A stretch of DNA of 64,000 nucleotides from CAWDPQ01 sp049642465 (GCA_049642465.1 JBAROV010000100.1:1-64000), one strand, 5' to 3'. Shown: positions 1-9,074, counted from the stretch's first letter. Notes: generated from the sequence alone by a model not told the origin. Translations and numbers: made by a program.

Positions 1-1550
1 AAGAGCTCGTGGCAGGCAGGCGCGTGACCCGCGTCTCGTTCAACGATCCAGCGAAAAACAACGTCTGGGCGGCAGCTGAACGGCTCGGGGAACTCCGCGC
101 AATCCATCCCAATCTCCTCGCTGAACCGGATGACGTCTCATCAATCAGTGCCTCGCTCGGGCGGTCTCGTCTTGGACGGGCATGGACGCGATCGGAGGCG
201 ATCAGAGAACTCATCAGGAGTCAGCTGACACTGCTCGGTCCGGTGCGCGCCAGCGATCTCGCCGATCCACTGGGCATCGACATCGCCGAAGCAGACGAAG
301 CGCTCCTCGCGCTCGAATCCGAAGGAGTCGTGCTGCGAGGACGATTCTCGCCACCGGTGGGCCACGCCATCCAATGGTGCGACCGCACGCTCCTCTCACG
401 GATCCATCGCTACACGCTCAACCGCCTCCGCGCCGAGATCGAGCCTGTCACCGCCGCTGATTTCATGCGGTTCCTGTTGCGGTGGCAGCACGTCGACCCC
501 TCGAGCAGGCTCACGGGCCTCGATGGACTCCGCGAAATCGTGACGATGCTCGATGGGTTCGAGCTCGCGGCAGGCGCCTGGGAGCGGAGCGTGATTCCGT
601 CGAGGATCGACGGATACGAACCTTCGCTCCTCGATATGCTCTGTCTTGCCGGGGAGGTCTGTTGGGGACGACTGTCCGTTCCCACGTTGCCGCAAGGCGG
701 TGAGCGGAGACCGATCGCCGCGACGCCCATCGCGCTCTTCCCACGTGAGCATGCAGAGACCTGGCAGACGTTGCGGACGAGCACGGGCGAGTTCGACACG
801 CTGCTGGGGGAACCGGCTCGTCGCGTTCTGGAAACGTTGCGAACGCGCGGGGCGTGCTTCTTCGCCGATCTCATTGCAGCAACCGGAATGCCAGCTACCG
901 ATGTGCGTGACGCGCTCGGCGCACTCGTCCTTTCCGGTTTGGCGGCTTCCGACGGCTTCTCCGGCCTGCGGGCCCTCGTCTGGTCGTCTCGTAATCTTCC
1001 GCCACACAGAGATCGCCGGACTCATTTCTCTGGGCGCTGGACCACGGTTGCAGCCGTCCCCTCGACGGACGCACAGAGGCACGAAGCGGCCGTCGAACTG
1101 CAGGCGTGGACGCTTCTGCGACGCTACGGCGTCGTGTTCCGCCGGCTCCTGGTTCGCGAAACGAACGCCGCACCGTGGAGGGAGCTGACACGCGTGTATC
1201 GTCGGCTCGAGGCCCGTGGGGAAATCCGAGGCGGTCGCTTCGTGTCCGGCATGTCCGGCGAGCAGTTCGCACTGCCGGACGCGATCGATCGACTGCGCGA
1301 GGTTCGGAGACAGCCGCCCGACGGCCGCCTGATCGCCATCTCGACGGCCGATCCACTCAATCTCGTCGGCATCGTCACCGCCGGAGACAGGATTCGCGCG
1401 ATGCGGCGGAACCGGCTTGTCTACCGCGATGGCGTTCCGCTTGCGGTACTGGAAGGAGATTTCGTCCGCGAGCTGGTGCCGATCGAGCCGGCGATTGCCG
1501 GTGAGGTCTCGAGAGCGCTCCAGCGTCCGCGGATGAGGGCGCAGGCGTGA
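1..1550 (+). CDS. Lhr-type ATP-dependent helicase, C-terminal fragment
   Basis: The reading frame is already open at the window edge (codons begin at base 3; the GTG at 9 is internal), so this is the C-terminal ~515 residues of a larger protein. The visible part matches the C-terminal region of Lhr-like DEAD/H superfamily 2 helicases: a region near 50-110 resembling a winged helix (IRELIRSQLTLLGPVRASDL), then the long Lhr-specific C-terminal domain ending in LVGIVTAGDRIRAMRRNRL. Lhr proteins are about 1400-1600 residues and act as 3'-5' helicases in DNA repair; the motor domains lie outside the window. It ends with TGA and is followed after 7 nt by a direct repeat. The family call rests on overall similarity, since no Walker motif is visible here. 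Confidence 0.75.
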   Translation, partial: ELVAGRRVTRVSFNDPAKNNVWAAAERLGELRAIHPNLLAEPDDVSSISASLGRSRLGRAWTRSEAIRELIRSQLTLLGPVRASDLADPLGIDIAEADEALLALESEGVVLRGRFSPPVGHAIQWCDRTLLSRIHRYTLNRLRAEIEPVTAADFMRFLLRWQHVDPSSRLTGLDGLREIVTMLDGFELAAGAWERSVIPSRIDGYEPSLLDMLCLAGEVCWGRLSVPTLPQGGERRPIAATPIALFPREHAETWQTLRTSTGEFDTLLGEPARRVLETLRTRGACFFADLIAATGMPATDVRDALGALVLSGLAASDGFSGLRALVWSSRNLPPHRDRRTHFSGRWTTVAAVPSTDAQRHEAAVELQAWTLLRRYGVVFRRLLVRETNAAPWRELTRVYRRLEARGEIRGGRFVSGMSGEQFALPDAIDRLREVRRQPPDGRLIAISTADPLNLVGIVTAGDRIRAMRRNRLVYRDGVPLAVLEGDFVRELVPIEPAIAGEVSRALQRPRMRAQA

Positions 1551-1557
1551 CGACTGA

Positions 1558-1624
1558 CGCTTGTCAGTCGCTGGTCGCCAGTCGCTAGTCCGGCTGCCGC
1601 TTGTCAGTCGCTGGTCGCCAGTCG
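1558..1624. repeat. 40-bp-period direct repeat (family C, copy 1)
   Basis: A 27-bp sequence beginning CGCTTGTCAGTCGCTGGTCG occurs exactly at 1558-1584 and again at 1598-1624, a 40-bp period. The segment 1581-1612 recurs on the opposite strand at 31763-31794 with 27 of 32 bases identical. It starts 7 nt after the Lhr stop codon. Two units with a low-complexity GACTAGC/GACTGGC character do not make a CRISPR array. Confidence 0.85.
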
Positions 1625-1638
1625 GTAGTCGCCAGTCG

Positions 1639-1743
1639 CGGCGGGCGCCCATTGGATCGAGCGCGGGTACCCGTACACCTCGCCGCGCTGCGCTCGCATC
1701 CCAATGGGCTGGGGGCGACGGGCCCCGCGGGGTGCCCGCCCGC
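1639..1743 (-). repeat. Dispersed palindromic repeat family A, copy 1
   Basis: The reverse complement of 1639-1706 matches 37991-38059 at about 65 of 69 positions. The adjoining GC-rich module (1707-1743) matches 37913-37947. The outer ends of the 68-bp core (CATTGGGAT...ATCCAATG) are complementary, so the unit can form an imperfect hairpin like a REP or MITE-like element. No coding potential is visible. The rest of 1551-1801 holds only the family C repeat and the promoter region of the next gene. Confidence 0.85.
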
Positions 1744-1786
1744 TAACCATTCAGCCCAATCGCTGATTCGCTACCGCTGTCGGCGC

Positions 1787-1792
1787 TACACT
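1787..1792 (+). promoter_or_regulatory. Candidate -10 hexamer TACACT, leaderless-type
   Basis: TACACT lies 9 nt before the ATG at 1802 and there is no Shine-Dalgarno sequence in between. The same arrangement, TACACT-GTGCGCC-ATG, precedes the propeller gene starting at 37656 on the minus strand. No convincing -35 is visible. This suggests transcription starting at or next to the start codon; the call is inference from spacing only. Confidence 0.35.
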
Positions 1793-1801
1793 GTGTGCGC
1801 C

Positions 1802-2998
1802 ATGCTTCGCTTCGCTGCTCCTCTCGCGCTAGCCATATTGACCACGATCCAGGCGCAATCGCCGCCGCGTGAGTGGATCGAGCCGACAACCGGCCACCGG
1901 GTCCTCCGCCTCTCGGACGAACCGGGCACCGCCAGCCTGTATTTCCACCAGAATCCATACACCGCGACGGGCGACAAGATGGTCGTCTCCACGCCGCAGG
2001 GTCTCTCGACGATCGAGCTGGCGACGCGCGTCATTAGACCGCTCGTGAAGGGACGCGTCAGCCATCTCGTTGTCGGACGGAAAACGCGGCGGGCGTTTTA
2101 CATCCAGAACGACGCCGTCTACGCCACGAATGTGGATACCGGCGAGTCACGGAAGATCGTGGAACATCCCAGACTGCGCACCGGATCCGGCTTCGGGATC
2201 AGCGCCGACGAAACGCTGCTGGCCGGGAGCTTCGTGCTCGAGGGCACCGCGCCCACGGCTCCCGCATCCGCCGCGCCCCCGGCGGCTCCCGCGAATCCGC
2301 TCGCGACACCGCCGCCGACGGAGTCCAGCCTCGAGGCACGCTGGAAAGCACGGCGGCCGATGGCGCTGTATACGCTCAATGTCACGAATGGCGAGCTGCG
2401 CCTCATCCACAAGGCGACCGACTGGCTGAATCACGTGCAGATGTCGCCAACCGATCCGGCGCTGATCATGTTCTGCCACGAAGGGCCGTGGCATCTCGTC
2501 GATCGCATCTGGACGATCAGGGCGGACGGCTCGAATCTGAAGTTGATGCACAAGCGGACGATGGAGATGGAAATCGCCGGGCACGAATTCTTCGGCCACG
2601 ACGGGAAGATCATCTGGTACGACCTGCAGACCCCCAAGTACAAGGTGTTCTGGCTCGCGGGGGTCAACGTTGCATCGGGCGCGACGATTCGGTATCCAGT
2701 CGCGCGAGAGGAGTGGTCCGTCCATTTCAACGTGTCGCCGGACGGCAAGCTGTTTGCGGGTGACGGCGGCGGTCCGCGCAGCGTCGCCGCGCCGGGGAAC
2801 GGGCAATGGATTTATCTGTTTACGCCAACGCCCGACGGGAAGCTGAAAGCCGAACGTCTCGTCGATCTCTCAAAACACGACTACCAGCTCGAGCCGAACG
2901 TCACGTTCACGCCGGACGGGAAGCGTATCGTGTTCCGTTCGAACATGCACGGAGCCACGCACGTGTACGCGGCCGACGTCGCAAAGGCGAAGCCGTAG
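1802..2998 (+). CDS. Exported oligogalacturonate lyase-like beta-propeller (PL22-like)
   Basis: 398 residues with a signal peptide (MLRFAAPLALAILTTIQAQ), so periplasmic or secreted. The body resembles the seven-bladed oligogalacturonate lyase family (PL22), which cleaves short pectin fragments to keto-uronates using a metal held by His and Gln residues. Conserved stretches include NHVQMSPTDPALIMFCHEGP around 225-245, HEFFGHDG and WSVHFNVSPDGKLFAGDG. A Pro/Ala-rich loop sits around 145-165. The frame stays open upstream to 1601, but the signal peptide and the -10 hexamer favour 1802. The stop codon is 3 bp from the convergent phosphodiesterase gene. Classical cytoplasmic Ogl lacks a signal peptide, so substrate may differ; the WD40-type periplasmic propeller is the fallback call. 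Confidence 0.72.
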   Translation: MLRFAAPLALAILTTIQAQSPPREWIEPTTGHRVLRLSDEPGTASLYFHQNPYTATGDKMVVSTPQGLSTIELATRVIRPLVKGRVSHLVVGRKTRRAFYIQNDAVYATNVDTGESRKIVEHPRLRTGSGFGISADETLLAGSFVLEGTAPTAPASAAPPAAPANPLATPPPTESSLEARWKARRPMALYTLNVTNGELRLIHKATDWLNHVQMSPTDPALIMFCHEGPWHLVDRIWTIRADGSNLKLMHKRTMEMEIAGHEFFGHDGKIIWYDLQTPKYKVFWLAGVNVASGATIRYPVAREEWSVHFNVSPDGKLFAGDGGGPRSVAAPGNGQWIYLFTPTPDGKLKAERLVDLSKHDYQLEPNVTFTPDGKRIVFRSNMHGATHVYAADVAKAKP

Positions 2999-3001
2999 GA
3001 C

Positions 3002-4363
3002 TCATTTCTCGAGCAGTACTTCCTGCAATACCCGTCCTTCGACGCCCTTCAGCTGGACGCCGAGCAGACGCGCGGCAGTCGGGGCAATATCCACGTTGTT
3101 GACGGTTTCGAGCGTGACGCCCGGCTTGATGCCGCGGCCCGCCGCGATGAACAGGGCACGAATGTCGGGTTCGGTCGAGATGTAGCCATGGGTGCCGAGG
3201 CTGGTGGCGGGGGCATCGACCACGAAGGGTTCGTTGATGTCGGCCGTGAACGCAAATCCGTCTTTGGCGGTCAGGAAGAGCGCACCCATCTGCTCGTTCG
3301 CGCTCGGCAACGGTAATCCAAACTCGGCGTACTGGGCTGGCTCGATAACCCGGTCGATACCTTCCATCCCCTCGAGAGCCTGCTTCACCCGTCCGAGAAT
3401 TGCGCCTGACGGATCCGGGACGGTCACGTGGACGATCGCTGTCCCCCCCTCGGGCACGGAATAGGCCTCGGTCTTCGAGATCTTTCCGTCCTGCGCCGCC
3501 ATCAAACCCGCCTTCAGCAGCGCGGCGTTGGGCCGGATCTGCCGTTTGACTGTTTTGAAACCGTGATCCGACACGACGAAGATCGTGGTGCGCGGCATCA
3601 GTCCGGTTTCTTCGAGCGTCTTGACGACCTTGCCCACCTGTTCATCGAGCAGCGTCATCGTCGTGATCGCTGCGGGCGTTCGCGGTCCGTAGCGATGCTG
3701 CGTCGAGTCGAGATTCAGCAAATGAAACAGGAGCAGGTTGGGCCGGTGCTGCCGCAGGATGTGGAGCGCAGCCTCGGTCCAGATGTGATCGCGATAAAGG
3801 ATGTTCTTGCTGGCGAATGCCGCGAGGTCTTCGTCCGATATCACTCCCGTTTTCACCAGTTCGCGCGCGATCTGTCCCTTCGGATCCGGGCGTTCCGGGA
3901 ATTCCCAGGTAATCGTCGGCGCATTGAGAATGGCCACCCAATCCACCTGCGCCGTCGTCAGACCCCGCTCGTGCGCAGCGTCGTAGAGCGTCCTGGCGCG
4001 CACCATCTCCTTCTTGTCTCGCCACGGCTCGACGCGCGGTTGACCTCCCACCGGGCGCATGAGCATCCCGTTGAAGAGAACGCCGTGACGCGATGGAGTG
4101 ACGCCCGTCACCATCGACGTGTGATTTGGCCACGTCACACTCGGGTTCACCGGACGCAGGCCCTTCGCACTCGCGCCCTGCCTGGCGAGGCGCCGGAGCG
4201 TCGGAGCGGGCAGGTAGGGGTCGTCCAGCGCCCACCCCGCAAATCCGTCGAGGCTGATAATCACGACGTGGTTGCCGACGCCGGCGGGAGGCTGTTGCGG
4301 CGCCAGTCCGAGTGTAGTGAAGACGACAAATGCGAAGACAAGAAGCGGGAGTTTTTTTGGCAT
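3002..4363 (-). CDS. Exported type I phosphodiesterase / nucleotide pyrophosphatase (alkaline phosphatase superfamily)
   Basis: 453 residues with an N-terminal signal segment (LPLLVFAFVVFTTLGLA). The order of metal and nucleophile motifs fits the NPP branch of the alkaline phosphatase superfamily: VIISLDGF near 34, the nucleophile-region motif SVTWPNHTSMVTG near 79-91, LLNLDSTQHRYG and VVSDHGFK for zinc ligands, and a late GTHGY. Such enzymes hydrolyse phosphodiester or pyrophosphate bonds outside the cytoplasm; the substrate cannot be told from sequence. It lies 6 nt downstream of the DUF5996 gene on the same strand, so the two are probably one transcript. Confidence 0.85.
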   Translation of the reverse strand: MPKKLPLLVFAFVVFTTLGLAPQQPPAGVGNHVVIISLDGFAGWALDDPYLPAPTLRRLARQGASAKGLRPVNPSVTWPNHTSMVTGVTPSRHGVLFNGMLMRPVGGQPRVEPWRDKKEMVRARTLYDAAHERGLTTAQVDWVAILNAPTITWEFPERPDPKGQIARELVKTGVISDEDLAAFASKNILYRDHIWTEAALHILRQHRPNLLLFHLLNLDSTQHRYGPRTPAAITTMTLLDEQVGKVVKTLEETGLMPRTTIFVVSDHGFKTVKRQIRPNAALLKAGLMAAQDGKISKTEAYSVPEGGTAIVHVTVPDPSGAILGRVKQALEGMEGIDRVIEPAQYAEFGLPLPSANEQMGALFLTAKDGFAFTADINEPFVVDAPATSLGTHGYISTEPDIRALFIAAGRGIKPGVTLETVNNVDIAPTAARLLGVQLKGVEGRVLQEVLLEK

Positions 4364-4369
4364 GGGAGA

Positions 4370-5290
4370 TTAGCGCTCGAGCGCGGTGCGATCCCACTTG
4401 CCGAGATCCGCAGCCGCTTCATAAGTGGTCTGGAAGAACTGTAGCAGCATCTCGTCGGGCGAGGAGGACTCACGGACACGGTCGTAGGGCAGGATGAACT
4501 CTCGAAAGTCCGGACTATAGAACGCGCCAGCCGATCCGACGTTGGCCTGCGCAAAACCCGGCGGTTCAGGGTACACGTAGGCATAGAACGCCGGGTAAGC
4601 GATCGGGGCGGTGCCCGACCAGAAGCCGCAGCTGCTCACTTCGTGGGAATAGGCCTCGCGCGTCACGCGATCGGGCAGATTGGGAATGCCGCCGGGATGG
4701 AGAGGCGCGGGCCTGCCGGAGAAGCGGCTCACGGCCATGTCCATCGCGCCCCAGAAGAGATGGACCGGACTGCACTTGCCGATGAATCGCGCGCGAAACT
4801 CCTTCATCACGCGATCGACCTGGACCAGCATTTTCCAGAACCGCGTCACCGCGTCCGAATCGTACGAGCGATGCACGTGGTCTTCGGCGAAGGGAATGAC
4901 TTCCGGAAGTTCATTCGGCTGAGCGAAGATTCTTACCGGCAGCGTGAGCCGCACCAACTCGTCCATCAAGTGGGTGTAGAAGGCGGCCACTGTTTGCGGC
5001 GCGAGGGCAAACCCGCCAATGCGGCCATCGCTGCATTCGATCATCAACCGGTGATCAATCAGATCCAAGTCAATCTGAAACTCTCGGTTGCCGTGGGGAA
5101 TCGTGGATGTCGTCAGGCCGCGGGACGTGACGTACAGGGCCGTGTGCCAGCCGTGATTCACCCATGGCGTCTGCTTCAGTCGAATCTTGCCAATGATCTG
5201 CAACCAGAGATGGAGCGTATCCCGCGTCGCGATCCATTCCTGCAACTCGAGCGTGGGCCAGCCTTCGCGAGTGAGGTCTTCTTCTGACAT
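4370..5290 (-). CDS. DUF5996 family protein
   Basis: 306 residues, full length for DUF5996, a bacterial family of unknown function. Recognisable features are the N-terminal WPTLELQEWIATRDTLHLWL segment, a central HLFWGAMDMAVSRFSGR block and the acidic-aromatic YPEPPGF/YSPDFREFILPYD region before the C-terminus. No signal peptide or membrane segment, so cytoplasmic. It is first in a two-gene unit with the exported phosphodiesterase. I do not assign a function. Confidence 0.85.
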   Translation of the reverse strand: MSEEDLTREGWPTLELQEWIATRDTLHLWLQIIGKIRLKQTPWVNHGWHTALYVTSRGLTTSTIPHGNREFQIDLDLIDHRLMIECSDGRIGGFALAPQTVAAFYTHLMDELVRLTLPVRIFAQPNELPEVIPFAEDHVHRSYDSDAVTRFWKMLVQVDRVMKEFRARFIGKCSPVHLFWGAMDMAVSRFSGRPAPLHPGGIPNLPDRVTREAYSHEVSSCGFWSGTAPIAYPAFYAYVYPEPPGFAQANVGSAGAFYSPDFREFILPYDRVRESSSPDEMLLQFFQTTYEAAADLGKWDRTALER

Positions 5291-5341
5291 TCGGTCAGCC
5301 TACTACAGTCGGCCGTGCCATGATCGAATTGGAGGCACGTT

Positions 5342-5611
5342 ATGCAGGAGGGCGTCTGTCCGCACATCGAAGCGGTGACCGATGTCAGGAAAGCCAAACG
5401 GCATGAATGCGAAGAGTGCGTGAAGATCAAATCCAGCTGGGTCCATCTCCGCACCTGTCAGGCGTGTGGGGTAACGCTCTGCTGCGACTCTTCACCCAAC
5501 CGCCACGCGAGCCAGCACGCGCGCCGCAGTCAGCACCCCGTGATTGCCTCCGCGGAGCCCGGTGAACGCTGGTTGTACTGCTATCCCGACGATGCGATGA
5601 CGGAATACTGA
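5342..5611 (+). CDS. UBP-type zinc finger mini-protein
   Basis: 89 residues, essentially a lone ZnF-UBP domain: CPHIEAV, CEECVKIKSSWVHLRTCQACG and CCDSSPNRHASQHARRSQHP supply the Cys/His ligand set, followed by ERWLYCYPDD. In eukaryotes this fold binds the free C-terminus of ubiquitin; bacterial stand-alone copies are common but uncharacterised. A good Shine-Dalgarno (GGAGG at 5331-5335) supports the ATG. It leads a short plus-strand run with the lipid kinase and the phosphoesterase. No membrane segments. Confidence 0.85.
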   Translation: MQEGVCPHIEAVTDVRKAKRHECEECVKIKSSWVHLRTCQACGVTLCCDSSPNRHASQHARRSQHPVIASAEPGERWLYCYPDDAMTEY

Positions 5612-5628
5612 GGGGGCTGGCTACGGAG

Positions 5629-6510
5629 ATGCGCACGGTCTCGGTGATCCTCAATCGTTCGTCCGGCTCCGCTGCCGCCAAGATCGAAGCGCTGCAATCG
5701 CTGGTGGCCAATGCCGGCCTGAAGGCGGACGTCCTCCAGGTGTCGGGCGCTGAGATCACCACGGCCGCGCTGCGCGCCGCTCGTGCGGGACACGTGCTCG
5801 TAGCCGCGGGCGGGGACGGAACGGCGTCGACGGTGGCCGGTGTAGCTGTTCGAAACGGCGCCACGTTCGGAGTCATTCCGCTGGGCACGCTCAATCACTT
5901 TGCCCGCGACGCCGGCATCCCGCTCGAGCTGGACAAAGCGGTGGCGACGATTGCCGCCGGCGGCACGCGAGCTCTCGACGTCGGCCTCATGAACGACGCG
6001 ACGTTCCTCAACAACGTGAGTCTTGGACTCTACCCGCAGCTGGTGTGGGAGCGGCAGCGCGAGCAATCCCGCGGGCGCCGGAAATCGGTGGCATTCCTGA
6101 TTGCCCTCGTTCGCACGTGGCGGCACTATCCAACGGTCGGCGTGCATATGACCGTCGATAACGTCGAGCTCCTGCGGCGAACGCCTTTCGTCTTCATCGG
6201 CAATGGCGAATATCACGCCGAGGGAATGGACCTGGGTACCCGTGCGTCGCTCAACAGCGGCACGCTGTCTGTCTACCTTGCGCCAGGCGTGGGACGACTG
6301 GAGTTTCTCCAGCTGCCAATCCGTGCGCTGCGCGGACGCCTTCGCGACGCTGTGAAGTTCGAGTCCTTTCCGGCATGCGACGTTCGTATTGAAACCCGCG
6401 GACGGCTCATCGACGTCGCGCTCGACGGTGAACTGAGGTCGGAGAAGACGCCGCTCCGCTGCACCATACGACGCGGCGCACTCACGACGCTGGTGCCGCA
6501 GGGGACCTAG
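5629..6510 (+). CDS. Diacylglycerol kinase-family lipid kinase
   Basis: 293 residues. The catalytic-domain signature AAGGDGTAS (near 60) and PLGTLNHFARD (near 85-95) identify the DAGK_cat/YegS superfamily, which phosphorylates lipid hydroxyls such as diacylglycerol or sphingosine-type bases with ATP. The C-terminal half has the usual FIGNGEYHAEG and ALDGE stretches. Cytoplasmic, probably membrane-associated. The final TAG overlaps the GTG start of the next gene by one base (TAGTG), implying co-translation with the metallophosphoesterase. Confidence 0.88.
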   Translation: MRTVSVILNRSSGSAAAKIEALQSLVANAGLKADVLQVSGAEITTAALRAARAGHVLVAAGGDGTASTVAGVAVRNGATFGVIPLGTLNHFARDAGIPLELDKAVATIAAGGTRALDVGLMNDATFLNNVSLGLYPQLVWERQREQSRGRRKSVAFLIALVRTWRHYPTVGVHMTVDNVELLRRTPFVFIGNGEYHAEGMDLGTRASLNSGTLSVYLAPGVGRLEFLQLPIRALRGRLRDAVKFESFPACDVRIETRGRLIDVALDGELRSEKTPLRCTIRRGALTTLVPQGT

Positions 6511-7349
6511 TGCGGACGATCCTCCATCTGTCAGATCTGCATATGGGTCGGCTGGATCCCCAAGTGCTGACCCCTCTGGTTGAAGTGATCCGTCAGGCGA
6601 GGGCCGACCTCGTGGTGATTTCAGGAGACTTCACTCAACGCGCGACCGACGCGCAGTTCCGCTCGGCTCGCGCGTTTCTCGACGCGATCGATCAGCGGAC
6701 CCTGTGCATTCCGGGAAACCACGACGTGCCGCTCTGGAACGTGGCCGCACGGTTTCTGACGCCGCTCGATCGCTACCGCCGCTACATTTCCGCAGACCTG
6801 TCCCCTGAATACCGGGACGAGGAAATGATTGTCGTGGGAGTGAACACGGCACGATCGCTCGCCTGGGGCGAAGGCCGTGTCAATCTCGCGGAAGTCGAAC
6901 GTGTTTTGACCCGGCTCGCCACCGCTGCTCCGACGGCCACACGAATTGTCGTCACCCATCACCCGTTCGACCTTCCCCTCGGCGTGCGCGAAAAACGTCT
7001 CGTTGGCCGGGCGCGCGCCGCCATGGCACGGCTCGCTGAAGGCGGAGCGGACCTCTTTCTGTCTGGCCACCTCCACCTGTCTCACATCAGCCACTCAGCG
7101 GAGCGCTACCGAATAACAGGGCACTCTGCGTTGATCGTCCAAGCGGGCACAGTGTCAATGCGCGGCCGGGGGGAAGAACCGTCCTTCAACGTGTTGCGCC
7201 TCGAACGCGGACGGCTACAGATTGATCGGTTCCTGTGGGATCCTGCCAGACGCCGATTCGACGAGACGGCGTTCGGCACCTATCGTCGGGATGGTGACGG
7301 CTGGACGGCCGTCGAAGACGTCAACGCTTTGCCGCCCGTTTCTCCATGA
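6510..7349 (+). CDS. Calcineurin-like metallophosphoesterase (CpdA-like)
   Basis: 279 residues with the five dinuclear-metal motifs in order: SDLHMG (7-12), ISGDFTQ (~37), GNHD (~69), THHP (~150) and GHLHLSH (~188). The class III cyclic-nucleotide phosphodiesterase / lipid-A phosphoesterase branch is the closest match. The substrate could be a cyclic nucleotide or the product of the co-translated lipid kinase; sequence does not decide. The start is GTG overlapping the preceding TAG. The last 29 bp overlap the 3' end of the convergent DUF6986 gene. Confidence 0.87.
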   Translation: MRTILHLSDLHMGRLDPQVLTPLVEVIRQARADLVVISGDFTQRATDAQFRSARAFLDAIDQRTLCIPGNHDVPLWNVAARFLTPLDRYRRYISADLSPEYRDEEMIVVGVNTARSLAWGEGRVNLAEVERVLTRLATAAPTATRIVVTHHPFDLPLGVREKRLVGRARAAMARLAEGGADLFLSGHLHLSHISHSAERYRITGHSALIVQAGTVSMRGRGEEPSFNVLRLERGRLQIDRFLWDPARRRFDETAFGTYRRDGDGWTAVEDVNALPPVSP

Positions 7350-8700
7350 TCCTGAGAAACGAGCGGCCTTGCAGTTCGTCCACGGTCAGACCGGTCTCAC
7401 TTGCCTCCTGCATCGTCAACGCGCCTGACGTGAGGCCTCGAACGAAGAAGTTCAATAGACCCTGACCCGTCGCTGCATCGTCGAACACGTCTCCGACGAG
7501 TGTGGCCTGCGCCGCCTTCTCGACGAAGTTGTGAAGACGCGCCACCGCGGCAGGTCTCGCGGACAGAAAGAACGAGTAAACAGCCGCGTACCGCGTCGGG
7601 AGTTGGGAGGGATGGAGGTCCCAACCCTGATAGTAGCCATTAATCAAGGAATGCCGCACGTCATCGAAATGCATCTTCCACGCACGATGGATGGTTTCGC
7701 GATTCTCCTTGCGCTGCGTGTCGGTCAGCGGTCGATCGGGGGTCACGCGGTGCGGTGCAACCGGCATGATGTTGGTCGCGCCGTCCGACAGATGCACACC
7801 GGACTGCGCGAGCGCCACCTGCATCATGTGCTTGGCGAAGTCACAGGCCTGATGGCCCATGCGCTGCCAGGACGCCGTGATCCCGCAGAGCGCGGTGTAG
7901 TCATAGGTTCCAAAATGTGCGCCGGTGACGCGGCCCCCGCCAGCCGCGACGAGCGCGCGGAGCGCTGACGAACCATCTGCCGCGAGGATTGACTGCGGTG
8001 TTTCGATCATCAGCTCGAGCTTGAGCACCCCAGCACGGAGGCCAAGCCGGCGTTCGAGGGCACTGCAGGCGCTGGCGACGGTTGCGACCTGCCCGGCAGC
8101 CATGATCTTCGGGATCGTGATAACGAACTTGGTCGGAAGTTGTTTTTTTGTCTCGCGCGCAAGCGCGGTGACGAAGAGGTCGAGCGTTCGCAGGCTGCGA
8201 CCGTGTAGCTCAGGAGACAACGGTTTGATGCGGATGCCGATAAAGGGCGGCAGCGTGGCTGCCCTCAATCCAGCAGCCACCTCGTGCGCCGCTGACTCCG
8301 CATGGCCGTCTTCCTCAGCGTCTGGCCGATTGCCGTAGCCGTCCTCGAAATCGAGTCTGAAGTCCTCAACCGGCTCGCGATTCAGCTTGTCGACGATGCG
8401 GGCTCGAAGAGTATCAGCGAAGCCAGGTGTGCCGTTCGGCTCGAGCTGCAAGGCCTCGGCAAGGCTCACTCCGTCTGGAGCGTACTCATCGAGCGCCGTC
8501 AACGCGAGCGCGCCAAGGCGTTGCGCCGAGTTCGCGCGAAACAAATGCGCGCCGCCGTAAACGGTGTGCACGGGCTGGCGGTCGTCGCGCTCACCAGGAT
8601 ACGCGCGCGCAACCTCAGCATTGACATCCCGTAGTTCGCGCAGAATGGCCTTGAGATCCCGCTCCGTGAGCGAGCCTGACGATCGACGGTTGCGAAACAT
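7321..8700 (-). CDS. DUF6986 family, CitE/malate-synthase-like TIM-barrel enzyme
   Basis: 459 residues. The fold signature is that of the HpcH/HpaI-CitE superfamily: DFEDGYG near 120, IRIKPLS, then the Mg-binding Glu in LELMIETPQSI and the Asp in GTYDYTALCG. The C-terminal FYQGWDLHPSQLPTRY-type block (here YYQGWDLHPSQLPTRY) is typical of DUF6986 proteins, which have been annotated variously as aldolases or phosphoenolpyruvate kinase. It is the last gene of the minus-strand urate arm, 16 nt behind HIU hydrolase. Malate synthase often occupies this place in urate clusters and belongs to the same superfamily, so a glyoxylate-consuming role is a reasonable but unproven guess. It is shorter than classical malate synthase A (about 530 residues). 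Confidence 0.8.
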   Translation of the reverse strand: MFRNRRSSGSLTERDLKAILRELRDVNAEVARAYPGERDDRQPVHTVYGGAHLFRANSAQRLGALALTALDEYAPDGVSLAEALQLEPNGTPGFADTLRARIVDKLNREPVEDFRLDFEDGYGNRPDAEEDGHAESAAHEVAAGLRAATLPPFIGIRIKPLSPELHGRSLRTLDLFVTALARETKKQLPTKFVITIPKIMAAGQVATVASACSALERRLGLRAGVLKLELMIETPQSILAADGSSALRALVAAGGGRVTGAHFGTYDYTALCGITASWQRMGHQACDFAKHMMQVALAQSGVHLSDGATNIMPVAPHRVTPDRPLTDTQRKENRETIHRAWKMHFDDVRHSLINGYYQGWDLHPSQLPTRYAAVYSFFLSARPAAVARLHNFVEKAAQATLVGDVFDDAATGQGLLNFFVRGLTSGALTMQEASETGLTVDELQGRSFLRIMEKRAAKR

Positions 8701-8716
8701 ACTTGGTTGTTGTGGT

Positions 8717-9061
8717 TTACGAGCCGCGGTACGTGGTGTAGCCGAAAGGACTGAGAAGCAGCGGGACGTGGTAGTGATCCGCAGCGTCCGACACTTCGAA
8801 TGTCACGGCGACGAGTGGAAAGAACGAGTTGATCCCGGAATCGATGAAGTACCCACGAGCGTCAAACATCAGGCGATAGATCCCGGGGACCGGCCTGGCT
8901 GAGTCAGGCATCAGGGTTTTGAGCCGTCCGCTACTGTCGGTAACACCGTGACCTATCGCGTGCCATTCTTCCTTGCTGTCGATCTGCTCCAGCGAGACCC
9001 GTACGCCACGAGCGGGAATGCCGCGTGCGGTGTCGAGCACATGTGTCGTAATCGCGCTCAT
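8717..9061 (-). CDS. uraH: 5-hydroxyisourate hydrolase
   Basis: 114 residues, the normal length of this transthyretin-related enzyme, which opens 5-hydroxyisourate to OHCU as the second step of urate breakdown. Family marks are the N-terminal THVLDTARGIPARGV (active-site His) and the C-terminal tetrapeptide YRGS that separates HIU hydrolase from transthyretin. The frame extends upstream to 9154, but that would run into the allantoinase gene; the ATG at 9061 starts directly at MSAITTHVLD and lies 13 nt after the allantoinase stop. No signal peptide, so cytoplasmic. Confidence 0.93.
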   Translation of the reverse strand: MSAITTHVLDTARGIPARGVRVSLEQIDSKEEWHAIGHGVTDSSGRLKTLMPDSARPVPGIYRLMFDARGYFIDSGINSFFPLVAVTFEVSDAADHYHVPLLLSPFGYTTYRGS

Positions 9062-9074
9062 CGGAGGGGCAATC

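Noticed and set aside
1558..1640. Possible CRISPR array
   Set aside because: Only two 27-bp units with 13-bp spacers made of the same low-complexity sequence, and no cas genes.
396..1652. Long minus-strand open frame (418 codons) antisense to the Lhr fragment
   Set aside because: It mirrors a real gene in GC-rich DNA, has no domain, and its composition (many Arg, Pro, Gln) is typical of a shadow frame.
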